NCBI GenBank assembly: GCA_934486825.1
Contig: CAKSQF010000019.1
Span: 1 to 42,604 of the forward strand
Origin: an uncultured Eubacteriales bacterium
GTDB lineage: Bacteria; Bacillota; Clostridia; Oscillospirales; CAG-272
Direction of reading: 5' to 3'
Length of the DNA: 42,604 nucleotides
The first letter of the stretch is position 1, and every line of letters begins with the position of its first letter. The translations under genes were made by a program, and so were the position numbers. The notes below the pieces were generated by a model. The model did not search any database and was not told where the DNA came from. It saw only the letters and a program-made list of their open reading frames with translations. Positions 7,504 to 16,010 of the stretch are shown one piece after another.

Positions 7504-8880
7504 TTACTTTCCGACGCAGAATCTGTGAAAAACAGCGTCAACTATATCGGCGGATACCGCTCTGCCGTCGGTTTCGCCGAGCGCCCCCATCGCCTGCTCT
7601 ATGTCAAGTCCGGCAACATCCGGGGTAAATCCGCAATCAAGCGCCGAGATCGCATTTCCGACCGATTCAAGAGCTCTCATAACTGTCGCCTTCTGCCTCT
7701 CGTTTGCAATCATCGGACTTTCGTCATAATCGATCCTTCCGGTATCGAACAGTTTTCCGACGATCTGTGTTATTCTGTCAAATCCGTTGCCGTCCTTTGC
7801 CGAAACACTGATTACTTCCTCAAAGCCGCAATCCGAGAGGTCGTCTGTGATCTTCGGAATTCCGAGATCGGATTTGTTTACAAGGGCGATCTTCGGGCAT
7901 TTTTTTGTCGAAATCAATGAAATAAGCTCTGTATCCTCGCAGGTCAACGGAGTGCTTCCGTCAAAAACGGCAAATATAAGGTCAGCCCCTTCGATCGCGC
8001 GGAGCGATCGCTCCACCCCGATTTTTTCGATCGGATCGTCGCCCTCCCTTATTCCCGCGGTATCGGTCAACGCCAGCAGCACCGAGCCGAGCCTGACATT
8101 TTCCTCAATGGTATCACGCGTAGTCCCGGCAATACCGCTGACTATCGCGCGGTCAAAATCAAGCAGTCGGTTAAGCACCGACGATTTTCCGGTATTCGGA
8201 CGTCCCGCGAGTACCGCTCTGACGCCCTCGCGCACCATTCTTGCCGATTCATAGCTGTCGGCAAGCTTTTTCAGCTTATCGCTTATCAGGACAAGCGCCG
8301 ACCGCATCTCATCACGGCTCATATCGGCAAGATCCTCGTCGGGATAGTCGGCATAGACATACACCGACGACACGATTGTGCGCAGTTCCCCGTAAAGTTC
8401 GGATATCTGTGCGGACAATCTGCCCGACACATGCGAACGCGCAAGCCGGAGCTGTTCTTCTGTCGATGCATCGATCAGATCAATGACAGCCTCGGCTTCG
8501 GTCAGTGTAAGCCTCCCCGACACAAAGGCGCGGCGGGTAAACTCACCCGCGTCTGCGGCTCTTGCCCCTGCCGCATATGCGGCGGCAAGCACCTTCGAGC
8601 TTATGAGTATTCCTCCGTGGCACGATATCTCAACCGTATCCTCACCGGTATACGAAGCAGGCGCGCGGAAAACTGTTGCGATACCGTCATCGATCGTCCT
8701 GCCGTCCGACAGTATTTTGCCGTAAACCGCTTTATGCGAAGGCACATCCGCAAGCTTCTTCCCCGATACGGGGAAGAACATCCTGTCGGCGGTGCCTATC
8801 GCATCGCTTCCGGATATTCTTATAACGGCGATCCCGCCCCTGCCGTGCGGAGTCGATATTGCGGCTATTGTATCGGTCAT
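7504..8880 (-). CDS. mnmE: tRNA uridine-5-carboxymethylaminomethyl modification GTPase MnmE
   Basis: A 458-residue GTPase that with MnmG modifies C5 of U34 in tRNAs reading split codon boxes. The N-terminal folate-binding domain starts TIAAISTPHGRGGIAVIR. The G domain has GRPNTGKSS (P-loop), GTTRDTIEE, DTAG and NKSD. The C-terminus ends FCVGK, the conserved CxGK motif needed for catalysis. The longer frame start at 8904 is rejected: AAGGAG lies six bases before the ATG at 8880, which also matches the family N-terminus. It follows the hydrolase gene with 10 bp between and precedes the mnmM-like gene. MnmG is not in the window. Confidence 0.96.
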   Translation of the reverse strand: MTDTIAAISTPHGRGGIAVIRISGSDAIGTADRMFFPVSGKKLADVPSHKAVYGKILSDGRTIDDGIATVFRAPASYTGEDTVEISCHGGILISSKVLAAAYAAGARAADAGEFTRRAFVSGRLTLTEAEAVIDLIDASTEEQLRLARSHVSGRLSAQISELYGELRTIVSSVYVYADYPDEDLADMSRDEMRSALVLISDKLKKLADSYESARMVREGVRAVLAGRPNTGKSSVLNRLLDFDRAIVSGIAGTTRDTIEENVRLGSVLLALTDTAGIREGDDPIEKIGVERSLRAIEGADLIFAVFDGSTPLTCEDTELISLISTKKCPKIALVNKSDLGIPKITDDLSDCGFEEVISVSAKDGNGFDRITQIVGKLFDTGRIDYDESPMIANERQKATVMRALESVGNAISALDCGFTPDVAGLDIEQAMGALGETDGRAVSADIVDAVFHRFCVGK

Positions 8881-8890
8881 CACGGTCTCC

Positions 8891-9691
8891 TTAATGTTTA
8901 TCAAAATGAAGCTTTATAAACCGCACGCAGAGTCCGAACCATGTTTCGACATGCGGGTCGTCATGGGCAAGCGCCATTCCGTGCCTGCCGTACGGATAGA
9001 TATGCAGTTCAAACGGAACTTTATTTTCGGACAGTGCCTCTGCCATAAGAAGCGAATTTTTGACCGGCACTATATTGTCAGCCGCAGTCGCCCAGATAAA
9101 ACACGGAGGCGTATCCTTCGTGACGGCGTTTTCGCAGGACAGCATTTTTGCCGTTTCGGGGTCAAAATCGTTTCCGAGCAGATTATACGTCGAACCCCAA
9201 TGCGTATACTCATTACCGAGTGTAATTACGGGATAGCAGAGCAGTCCGAGGTCGGGACGGGAGGACATTTTATCAACCTCATCGCCGTCCTCCCTGCCGC
9301 CGTCCCAGTGCGTGACTGCGGTTGCGGCAAGATGACCGCCCGCGGAAAATCCCATAACCGCGATCTTATCGGGTGCGTATCCGTAATCGCCCGCCATGGC
9401 TCTGACAAGTCTTACCGCGCGGTTTGCGTCTTCAAGCGGTATCGGATGCTTATACTTTCCGTACCTGTAACAAAGCACGAACGCCGATATCCCGTATCTG
9501 TTGAATTCTTCGGCGATTTCGGTTCCCTCATAATCGTCACACCTGTTACTGTATCCGCCGCCCGGCAGTACAATGACGCATTTATCCGCGCCTTTAAGGG
9601 TATAATCGAGAAGACAAGGTTCCCGAAGTCCCTTTTCCGGATCGAAATCCGGAGTAACATCCCAAAGCTTTATTTCCCTTATATCCGACAT
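8891..9691 (-). CDS. Alpha/beta hydrolase (acetyl-esterase/BD-FAE-like)
   Basis: A 266-residue serine hydrolase of the esterase/lipase type often annotated as acetyl xylan esterase. It has the oxyanion segment VLPGGGY (about 41-47), the nucleophile elbow GFSAGG (Ser116), a likely acid Asp in ATAADNIVPV, and the catalytic His in GRHGMAL near the C-terminus. There is no signal peptide, so it acts in the cytoplasm, possibly on deacetylation of imported oligosaccharides; the substrate is unknown. It is the first gene of the operon, under the promoter at 9751-9779, with GAGAGG before the ATG. Its link to the RNA-modification genes downstream is probably only positional. Confidence 0.85.
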   Translation of the reverse strand: MSDIREIKLWDVTPDFDPEKGLREPCLLDYTLKGADKCVIVLPGGGYSNRCDDYEGTEIAEEFNRYGISAFVLCYRYGKYKHPIPLEDANRAVRLVRAMAGDYGYAPDKIAVMGFSAGGHLAATAVTHWDGGREDGDEVDKMSSRPDLGLLCYPVITLGNEYTHWGSTYNLLGNDFDPETAKMLSCENAVTKDTPPCFIWATAADNIVPVKNSLLMAEALSENKVPFELHIYPYGRHGMALAHDDPHVETWFGLCVRFIKLHFDKH

Positions 9692-9750
9692 CTTACGGTC
9701 ATTCCTCTCCCGGCATTTATGCCGATCGTATTTACATTTATTCGGTCATG

Positions 9751-9779
9751 ATTATATCACATATAATTACGAATGTCAA
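9751..9779 (-). promoter_or_regulatory. Sigma-A promoter for the hydrolase-mnmE-mnmM-rsmF-AKR operon
   Basis: Minus strand TTGACA (9774-9779), 17-bp spacer ending TGTGA, TATAAT (9751-9756): consensus with an extended -10. It is divergent from the plus-strand promoter at 9831-9859. Confidence 0.8.
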
Positions 9780-9830
9780 TCACAGACTGCGGTCCGCGAC
9801 AGATTTCATTGCTCAAATGAGTCGGACAAC

Positions 9831-9859
9831 TTGACAAAGCCGCATTTTAATGTTAAAAT
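9831..9859 (+). promoter_or_regulatory. Sigma-A promoter for the three-gene redox operon
   Basis: TTGACA (9831-9836), 17-bp spacer ending TGT, TAAAAT (9854-9859). The candidate ATG at 9850 lies inside this promoter, which fixes the gene start at 9892 and gives a leader of about 25 nt. Confidence 0.8.
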
Positions 9860-9891
9860 ATTGTCATATAAAAAAACGGAGCAAAACCAAG

Positions 9892-11337
9892 ATGAAAAAC
9901 TATGATATTCTTATAATCGGATGCGGGGTGACCGGTGCCGCCGTCGCATACGAGCTGTCGCGGTTTGAGCTGTCGGTCGGAGTCGTTGAGCGTTCAAACG
10001 ATGTCGGATGCGGCGCGACCAAAGCCAACAGCGCAATTCTTCATGCGGGCTACGATCCCGAGCCGGGTACGCTCTGCGCACGTCTCAACGTCGAGGGAGT
10101 AAAGCTCGCAAAGCAGATCTGCGAAAAGCTGTCGGTTCTCCGACGCGAGCTTCCGTCGTTTGTCCTCGCATTTACGGACGCCGACATCCGGCTTATACAT
10201 GAGCTCAAAGAGCGTGCCGACGCAAACGGGGTCGAAGGAGCGCGTGTGCTTTCGCGGGATGAGGTGCTTGCGATCGAACCGTCGGTAAATCCCGACATTC
10301 TCGGCGCGCTTTATGCACCGCACTCTGCAATAGTCGATCCGTGGGAATACACCTGCGCAATGGCGGAAACAGCCGTTGTCAACGGTGCCGAGGTCAATCT
10401 GTCCTGCGGTGTCAGGTCGATCGAAAAGCATGAAAACGGCTTTATCGTATACACAGACGGCGGTGATTTTTCGGCAAAATACATTGTAAATGCCGCCGGA
10501 TGCTATGCCTCGGAGATTGCCGCCATGGTCGGCGACAACAGCATAAAGCCGATAAATCTCTGCGGTCAGTATTATGTCCTTGACAAGTGCGAGGGGAAAA
10601 AGGTAAATTCGGTCATTTTCCGCTGTCCGGACGAAAAGGGCAAAGGCGTGCTCGTTGCGCCGACAGTTCACGGCAATCTGATAGTCGGACCGGACGCATT
10701 TGAAGTCAGAGACGGCGACAGCGTCGGAACCGTTGCCGAGACTCTTCCGAAGCTCAAAACAAGCGGACTCCGCTCAGTTCCGGGAATAGATTTCAGACAG
10801 ATAATCCACGAATATGCAGGTGTCCGTCCGGCAACCGCCGACAGCGATTTTATCATAAACATCTCGCCCGCATGCGAAAACTTCGTAAATCTTGCGGGAA
10901 TAAAATCACCCGGGCTTTCCGCCGCGCCCGCCGTTGCGCTTGAAGGAATAAAGCTTCTTCGCAAATGCGGACTCGAAACAAAAGAGAAGAAGAATTTTAC
11001 CGACGAGCGCAAAGTCGTCCGCTTCAACAGGCTCAGCGAAGAGGAAAAAGCCGGGATTATAAGGCAGAACCCGCTCTACGGACAGATAATATGCCGCTGC
11101 GAGACGGTCACCGAGGGCGACATTGTTGCCGCAATCAGGCGTCCCATACAGCCGCGCAGCATAGATGCGATAAAGCGGCGCACAGGCGCCGGGCTCGGAC
11201 GGTGTCAGGGTGGCTTCTGCTCCCCGAGAGTACACGAGATACTTGCGCGCGAGCTTGGTGTCTCACCGCTTGACATTACGCTCGGAAACGACGGAAGCTA
11301 TATTCTTACCGGTAAAACAAAGGAGGCAGAGAGATGA
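9892..11337 (+). CDS. GlpA-like FAD-dependent dehydrogenase with BFD-type 2Fe-2S domain
   Basis: A 481-residue flavoprotein. The N-terminus is a dinucleotide-binding fold (ILIIGCGVTGAAVAYELS) of the DAO/GlpA type, and GPDAF, RPATAD and GIKSPGLSAAPA are typical of glycerol-3-phosphate or 2-hydroxyacid dehydrogenases. The C-terminal 60 residues form a BFD-like domain with CRC and CQGGFC, four cysteines that normally bind a 2Fe-2S cluster. The substrate is not certain; family members paired with the next two genes are usually annotated as anaerobic glycerol-3-phosphate dehydrogenase subunits. The start at 9892 has GGAG upstream and excludes the earlier ATG in the promoter. The stop overlaps the next start by four bases (ATGA), showing coupling. 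Confidence 0.85.
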   Translation: MKNYDILIIGCGVTGAAVAYELSRFELSVGVVERSNDVGCGATKANSAILHAGYDPEPGTLCARLNVEGVKLAKQICEKLSVLRRELPSFVLAFTDADIRLIHELKERADANGVEGARVLSRDEVLAIEPSVNPDILGALYAPHSAIVDPWEYTCAMAETAVVNGAEVNLSCGVRSIEKHENGFIVYTDGGDFSAKYIVNAAGCYASEIAAMVGDNSIKPINLCGQYYVLDKCEGKKVNSVIFRCPDEKGKGVLVAPTVHGNLIVGPDAFEVRDGDSVGTVAETLPKLKTSGLRSVPGIDFRQIIHEYAGVRPATADSDFIINISPACENFVNLAGIKSPGLSAAPAVALEGIKLLRKCGLETKEKKNFTDERKVVRFNRLSEEEKAGIIRQNPLYGQIICRCETVTEGDIVAAIRRPIQPRSIDAIKRRTGAGLGRCQGGFCSPRVHEILARELGVSPLDITLGNDGSYILTGKTKEAER

Positions 11338-12602
11338 CAGCCGACAGATATTATGACGTGATAGTTATCGGCGGCGGTCCTGCCGGACTTGCCGCGGCAG
11401 TCTCCGCATGCGACAACGGCGCAAAAAGCGTTCTTGTCATTGAACGCGACCGCGAGGTCGGCGGAATCCTCAACCAGTGCATACACAACGGCTTCGGACT
11501 TCACTATTTCAAGGAAGAGCTTACAGGTCCGGAATATGCCGCGAGATTTGCGAAGATGGTTGCAGAAAGAGAGAATGCCGAGGTTCTCTGCAACACAATG
11601 GTACTGAGCGTCACTTCCGACCGTCGTGTAGTATGCATAAGCAAAGAGCTCGGATACCGTGTCTACGAGGCGGGCGCGATAATCCTGTGCATGGGATGTC
11701 GTGAACGCACGAGAGGTGCTATCGCAATCCCGGGCGACCGTCCCGCAGGCGTTCTTACCGCGGGAACGGCTCAGCGGTACGTAAACATCGAGGGATACAT
11801 GCCCGGAAAGCGGGTGGTGATACTCGGTTCGGGCGACATAGGTCTCATAATGGCGCGACGTCTTACCCTTGAAGGGGCAAAGGTACTTGCGTGCGTCGAG
11901 CTTTGCCCCTACTCAAACGGACTTACTCGCAACATTGTACAGTGCCTGAACGATTTTGACATTCCGCTTTATCTCTCGCACACCGTAACAAACGTCATCG
12001 GAAAAGACAGGGTAGAGAAAGTACAGATCAGCCGGGTGGACGGATACACTCCGATTCCGGGCAGCGAATTCGAAATCGAATGTGACACGCTCCTTCTTTC
12101 GGTCGGTCTGATCCCCGAAAACGAGCTTACAAAGGGCGCGGGCATTGATATCGACCGCCGCACAAACGGCGCGTTTGTATATGAAAACATGGAGACCTCG
12201 GTTCCGGGAATATTTGCCTGCGGAAATGTTGCACACGTTCACGATCTTGTCGATTACGTCACTGCGGAAAGCCTTCGCGCAGGTGCGTCTGCGGCAAAAT
12301 TCGCAGCGGGGGTCAGATACGGCGGCAGATCGGTTTCGGTCAGAAACGGGAACGGGGTAAACTACACCCTGCCGCAGCTCATACGACCCGAAAGCATTGA
12401 CAAATCGGTTGAAATATTCTTCCGCACGAACAAGGTCAGAGGAAAGTCTGTCATCAGAGTCACAAGCGGTGACGCGGTTATCGCGCAGTTCAGGCGCGAG
12501 CGCATGGCACCGGGCGAGATGGAAAAGATCACAATCCCGAAGCCTCTTTTTGCAAAAGTCAGCGATGAGCTGACCGTCGAAGTCTGCGACGACCCGGCGT
12601 GA
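11334..12602 (+). CDS. FAD/NAD(P)-dependent oxidoreductase, second subunit
   Basis: A 422-residue pyridine nucleotide-disulfide oxidoreductase-like protein. It has an N-terminal FAD fold (DVIVIGGGPAGLAAA, about 7-21), an internal NAD(P) fold (RVVILGSGDIGLIMARR), and the late ATG-like motif GIFACGNVAHVHD that contacts FAD. No redox-active CxxC disulfide pair is visible, though there is an isolated CMGCRE. It probably moves electrons between NAD(P) or another carrier and the GlpA-like partner encoded upstream. The ATG overlaps the previous stop codon. The product resembles the small flavoprotein found with GlpA-like and DUF1667 proteins across Clostridia and Thermotogae; the complex itself is inference here. 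Confidence 0.85.
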   Translation: MTADRYYDVIVIGGGPAGLAAAVSACDNGAKSVLVIERDREVGGILNQCIHNGFGLHYFKEELTGPEYAARFAKMVAERENAEVLCNTMVLSVTSDRRVVCISKELGYRVYEAGAIILCMGCRERTRGAIAIPGDRPAGVLTAGTAQRYVNIEGYMPGKRVVILGSGDIGLIMARRLTLEGAKVLACVELCPYSNGLTRNIVQCLNDFDIPLYLSHTVTNVIGKDRVEKVQISRVDGYTPIPGSEFEIECDTLLLSVGLIPENELTKGAGIDIDRRTNGAFVYENMETSVPGIFACGNVAHVHDLVDYVTAESLRAGASAAKFAAGVRYGGRSVSVRNGNGVNYTLPQLIRPESIDKSVEIFFRTNKVRGKSVIRVTSGDAVIAQFRRERMAPGEMEKITIPKPLFAKVSDELTVEVCDDPA

Positions 12603-12639
12603 CTGCCGTACAAGCATTTTTGGGGAGGAAGACAAAAAT

Positions 12640-12984
12640 ATGAAAGAAGTAATCTGTATATGCTGTCCTAAGGGCTGTCACCTGAATGTTGACGACGAAA
12701 ACGGATATTCCGTGACCGGAAACGGCTGTGCGAGAGGCATCGAATACGGGAAGAAGGAACTTATCGCGCCGACGAGAGTCATAACCTCTACGGTCAGGAT
12801 AAACGGAGCCGCATATGTTCGCTGTCCCGTAAAAACGAGCGCGCCGTTTCCGAAGGGCATGATAAACGAAATCATGGAAAAGCTGGATGATGTGGTACTG
12901 ACGGCACCCGTGTCGGTCGGCGACGTCGCGCTTGCAAACGTCTGCGATCTCGGTATTGACATCGTTGTAACAAGAAATCTGTAA
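12640..12984 (+). CDS. DUF1667 domain protein (probable small Fe-S subunit)
   Basis: A 114-residue protein starting MKEVICICCPKGCHL. The DUF1667 family has no proven biochemical role. The N-terminal CxCCPKGC cluster, a central NGCARG and a later RCPVKT give a cysteine pattern that could hold an iron-sulfur cluster, which is inference. The segment ITSTVRINGA is family-typical. It lies 37 bp after the FAD oxidoreductase with GGGGAGG upstream, and the operon closes with a strong terminator right after it. The conserved trio suggests it is the third subunit or an electron-transfer module of the same enzyme. Confidence 0.85.
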   Translation: MKEVICICCPKGCHLNVDDENGYSVTGNGCARGIEYGKKELIAPTRVITSTVRINGAAYVRCPVKTSAPFPKGMINEIMEKLDDVVLTAPVSVGDVALANVCDLGIDIVVTRNL

Positions 12985-12990
12985 ACCGGT

Positions 12991-13030
12991 CGCGGGGCAG
13001 TGTCTTTGGCACTGCCCCGCGTTTTTATTT
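12991..13030 (+). terminator. Rho-independent terminator of the redox operon
   Basis: A perfect 12-bp GC-rich stem (12991-13002 with 13010-13021), a 7-nt loop, then TTTTTATTTT. Confidence 0.9.
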
Positions 13031-13040
13031 TCAAAACTAC

Positions 13041-13069
13041 TTTACAAAAATGAAAATATAATGTATAAT
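13041..13069 (+). promoter_or_regulatory. Sigma-A promoter for glyA operon
   Basis: TTTACA (13041-13046), 17-bp spacer, TATAAT (13064-13069), 34 bp before the glyA start. Confidence 0.75.
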
Positions 13070-13102
13070 GGCTGAAAATACATGTCCGCGGAGGAAAACA
13101 AA

Positions 13103-14362
13103 ATGATAAAAGAAAATCTTGAATATCTGAAATCGTTCGATCCCGACGTTGCCGACGCCGTTGCCGCCGAGCTTCTGCGTCAACAAAGCAAGATCGAGCT
13201 GATCGCTTCCGAAAACTTTGTTTCAAAGGCAGTACTTGCGGCGAACTCGTCTGTCCTTACAAACAAATATGCCGAAGGCTACCCCTCGCACCGTTATTAC
13301 GGCGGATGCGAATGTGTGGATATTGTTGAAAACATTGCGCGTGACCGGGCATGCAGACTTTTCGGAGCCGAACACGCAAATGTTCAGCCGCACTCGGGCG
13401 CACAGGCAAACACAGCGGTCTATACCGCACTGCTAAGACCCGGCGACACGGTTATGGGAATGAACCTTGCACACGGCGGACATCTCACGCACGGCAGTCC
13501 GGTCAACATATCGGGGATGCTTTATCACTTTGTTCCTTACGGTGTAAACGACGAAGGCTTTATCGATTACGACGAGGTAGAGCGCATCGCGGTCGAATGT
13601 AAGCCGAAGCTTATTGTTGCGGGCGCGTCCGCATATCCGAGGATTATCGATTTCGAAAAATTCGGAGCCATTGCCAAAAAGGTCGGCGCATATCTCATGG
13701 TGGATATGGCGCACATTGCGGGACTTGTAGCCGCAGGGCTTCATCCGTCTCCGGTTCCGTATGCCGACATCGTTACGACAACCACTCACAAAACGCTCCG
13801 CGGTCCGCGCGGCGGCATGATACTTTGCAGAGAGGAATATGCGAAAGCCATAGACAAGGCAATATTCCCGGGCACACAGGGCGGTCCGCTTATGCACACA
13901 ATCGCTGCAAAGGCTGTCTGCTTCGGCGAAGCGCTGAAGCCGTCCTTCAAAGAATATGCGGAACGCGTTATCAAAAACGCAGGTGCGTTTGCGAAAGCAT
14001 TTTCCGAAAACGGCTTCAACATGGTATCGGGCGGAACAGACAACCATCTCATTCTGCTTGATCTGCGTTCCTTCGGAATTACGGGCAAGGATTTCGAGCG
14101 CCGTCTCGATGCCGTCAACATAACGACGAACAAAAACGGGATTCCAAACGACCCGGAAAAGCCTTTTGTCACAAGCGGACTCCGCGTCGGAACTCCCGCC
14201 GCGACTACGCGCGGGCTTTGCGAGGAAGATTTCGTAAATATCGCCGGACTTTTCAGACGTTGCGCCGTCAAAGAAGATGATGCATTTGCGGCGATTGCCG
14301 ATGACATCAGAGCCGAGGTTGCGAAGATCACGTCGAAACACCCACTTTATGAGGAGAGCTGA
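13103..14362 (+). CDS. glyA: Serine hydroxymethyltransferase
   Basis: A 419-residue PLP enzyme that interconverts serine and glycine with transfer of a one-carbon unit to tetrahydrofolate. The PLP lysine is in TTTTHKTLRGPRGG (Lys230). Other family marks are LIASENFVSKAV, NKYAEGYPSHRYYGG and the HSGAQANTAVY substrate/PLP region. The length is standard. Start choice: an ATG at 13082 exists, but GGAGG at 13090-13094 sits eight bases before the ATG at 13103 and would be inside the longer frame, so 13103 is preferred. The gene leads an operon with the acetyltransferase (one base between) and nucleoside hydrolase genes, joining one-carbon and nucleoside metabolism. Confidence 0.97.
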   Translation: MIKENLEYLKSFDPDVADAVAAELLRQQSKIELIASENFVSKAVLAANSSVLTNKYAEGYPSHRYYGGCECVDIVENIARDRACRLFGAEHANVQPHSGAQANTAVYTALLRPGDTVMGMNLAHGGHLTHGSPVNISGMLYHFVPYGVNDEGFIDYDEVERIAVECKPKLIVAGASAYPRIIDFEKFGAIAKKVGAYLMVDMAHIAGLVAAGLHPSPVPYADIVTTTTHKTLRGPRGGMILCREEYAKAIDKAIFPGTQGGPLMHTIAAKAVCFGEALKPSFKEYAERVIKNAGAFAKAFSENGFNMVSGGTDNHLILLDLRSFGITGKDFERRLDAVNITTNKNGIPNDPEKPFVTSGLRVGTPAATTRGLCEEDFVNIAGLFRRCAVKEDDAFAAIADDIRAEVAKITSKHPLYEES

Positions 14363-14363
14363 C

Positions 14364-14999
14364 ATGAATCAGGAAGAAAGAATTTTCGCCGGCTTACTCT
14401 TTTTTCCGGGCGACCCTAAGCTGAAAGCGATAAAACTGCGCACGCACAATCTTAATGTCGATTACAACGCAACTCACGAGGATGAGGTCGAAAAGCGCGC
14501 CGCGATCCTCGGAGAGATACTCGGGGAGTTCGGAGAGAACGGATTTATTCAGGGTTCGATTGCCTTTCACTACGGAAAGCACACGAAGATCGGCAAGCGC
14601 TTTTTCGGAAATTTCAACCTGACGATACAGGACGATGCAGAAGTAATTATCGGTGATGACTGTAATTTCGGACCGAACACGACGATCGTGACCCCGCTTC
14701 ACCCGATGATTGCGGGCGAACGGAAGGCTATGAGAGACGGCAACGGCAACATCCGCCGTCTCTGCTGGGCAAAGCCGGTACACATCGGCAACGACTGCTG
14801 GTTCGGAGCGGGTGTGACCGTCTGCCCCGGCGTCACCGTAGGAGACCGTTGTGTAATCGGAGCCGGAAGTGTTGTCACGCACGATATTCCGTCCGACAGC
14901 TTTGCAGCAGGAGTTCCTGCGAGGGTAATCAGAAAAATCACCGACGCCGACAGCATGAAGCACAAGCCCGACATCCTTTTCGACTGTTCAACAGAATAA
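14364..14999 (+). CDS. Maltose/galactoside-type O-acetyltransferase (hexapeptide repeat)
   Basis: A 211-residue left-handed beta-helix acyltransferase that would use acetyl-CoA to acetylate a sugar hydroxyl. Hexapeptide-repeat character shows in VIIGDDCNFGPNTTIVT, HIGNDCWFGAGVTVCPGV and VIGAGSVVTHDIPSDSFAAGVPARVI. The catalytic His is likely in TPLHPM. The N-terminal helix-rich region has the family pattern (LLFFPGDPKL, LNVDYNATH). The acceptor sugar is unknown; GlyA coupling is by position only. GAGGAG inside the glyA end serves as ribosome binding site and the ATG starts one base after the glyA stop. An earlier in-frame ATG at 14277 would overlap glyA by 86 bp and is rejected. Confidence 0.88.
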   Translation: MNQEERIFAGLLFFPGDPKLKAIKLRTHNLNVDYNATHEDEVEKRAAILGEILGEFGENGFIQGSIAFHYGKHTKIGKRFFGNFNLTIQDDAEVIIGDDCNFGPNTTIVTPLHPMIAGERKAMRDGNGNIRRLCWAKPVHIGNDCWFGAGVTVCPGVTVGDRCVIGAGSVVTHDIPSDSFAAGVPARVIRKITDADSMKHKPDILFDCSTE

Positions 15000-15030
15000 A
15001 AATATAATAATTACTCAAAGGAGAAAAAAC

Positions 15031-15960
15031 ATGACCGAATTCGAAAGACTGAAAAGCCTTGATGTTCCGAGAGGACCTGTCGATATGATACTCGACACCG
15101 ACGCGTTCAACGAGATCGACGACCAGTTTGCAATTTCCTACATGCTCGCAAACAGGGAAAGACTGAATGTAAAGGCTATAACAGCGGCTCCCTTTTTCAC
15201 GCACGACAATTACAACTCGGAATCCGCCGCGGACGGAATGGAAAAGAGCTACATGGAGATACACAAGCTTCTGAAGCTCGCCGACCGCACCGACATCGAA
15301 GAGCTTGTATACAGAGGATCGACAGAATTTCTTCCCGACGAACACACACCGATCGATTCGCCCGCGGCGCGCAGAATTGCGGAGCTTGCGCTCGGATACA
15401 GCAAAGAAAAGCCGCTTTATGTGGTTGCGATAGGCGCCATAACCAATGTTGCCTCGGCAATAATCATGCACCCCGAGATAATCGACCGCATCGTGATCGT
15501 ATGGCTCGGCGGACATGCGGAATGGATGAACGACACGCGCGAATTCAACATGCTTCAGGATGTTGCCGCCGCACGCGTAATATTCGGCTGCGGCGCGCCT
15601 CTTGTCCAGCTTCCATGCGGGGGCGTGGTTGACAGATTTGTTACCTCCGAACCCGAGCTTCGCCACTGGCTTTACGGAAAAAACAAGCTTTGCGACTATC
15701 TTGTTGACAATGCGTGTGCGGCGGCGAACAGCTATGCAAGCGGACGTCCGTGGACCCGCGTCATATGGGATGTCACCGCAGTTGCGTGGCTTCTCAACGA
15801 CGGATCGCGCTTCATGACCTCAAGAATTATTCCCGCGCTCATTCCCGAATATGATAATCATTACGGATACGATTATTCGCGTCACAATATGAGAGTCGTT
15901 ACATGGATAAACCGCGACCGCCTTTTCGAAGACCTTTTCGGAAAACTTTCGCAAATGTAA
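15031..15960 (+). CDS. Nucleoside hydrolase (inosine-uridine-preferring family)
   Basis: A 309-residue N-ribosyl hydrolase, splitting nucleosides into base and ribose. The N-terminal calcium-binding motif is DTDAFNEIDDQFA rather than the classic DTDPGxDD, so it belongs to a divergent branch. Further marks are VAIGAITNVASAI, VWLGGHAEW, EFNMLQDVAAARVIF and a late VIWDVTAVAWL whose Asp completes the metal site. There is no signal peptide. AAAGGAG precedes the ATG by seven bases. It is the last gene of the glyA operon and is closed by a bidirectional hairpin. Substrate preference cannot be read from sequence. Confidence 0.88.
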   Translation: MTEFERLKSLDVPRGPVDMILDTDAFNEIDDQFAISYMLANRERLNVKAITAAPFFTHDNYNSESAADGMEKSYMEIHKLLKLADRTDIEELVYRGSTEFLPDEHTPIDSPAARRIAELALGYSKEKPLYVVAIGAITNVASAIIMHPEIIDRIVIVWLGGHAEWMNDTREFNMLQDVAAARVIFGCGAPLVQLPCGGVVDRFVTSEPELRHWLYGKNKLCDYLVDNACAAANSYASGRPWTRVIWDVTAVAWLLNDGSRFMTSRIIPALIPEYDNHYGYDYSRHNMRVVTWINRDRLFEDLFGKLSQM

Positions 15961-15966
15961 ACAGCC

Positions 15967-16010
15967 AAAAACGGAGACGCTTCGAATGAAGCGTCTCCGT
16001 TTTTCTATTT
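15967..16010. terminator. Bidirectional terminator between convergent genes
   Basis: A perfect 17-bp stem (15967-15983 with 15988-16004), loop GAAT, A-rich on the 5' side and T-rich on the 3' side on both strands. It closes the glyA operon on the plus strand and the long polC-side operon on the minus strand. Its far arm directly abuts the stop codon of the gene at 16005. Confidence 0.92.

Noticed and set aside
9692..9891. Riboswitch or T-box between the divergent operons
   Set aside because: The region is only 200 bp, is taken up by two promoters and short leaders, and has no T-box or conserved aptamer-like stem.
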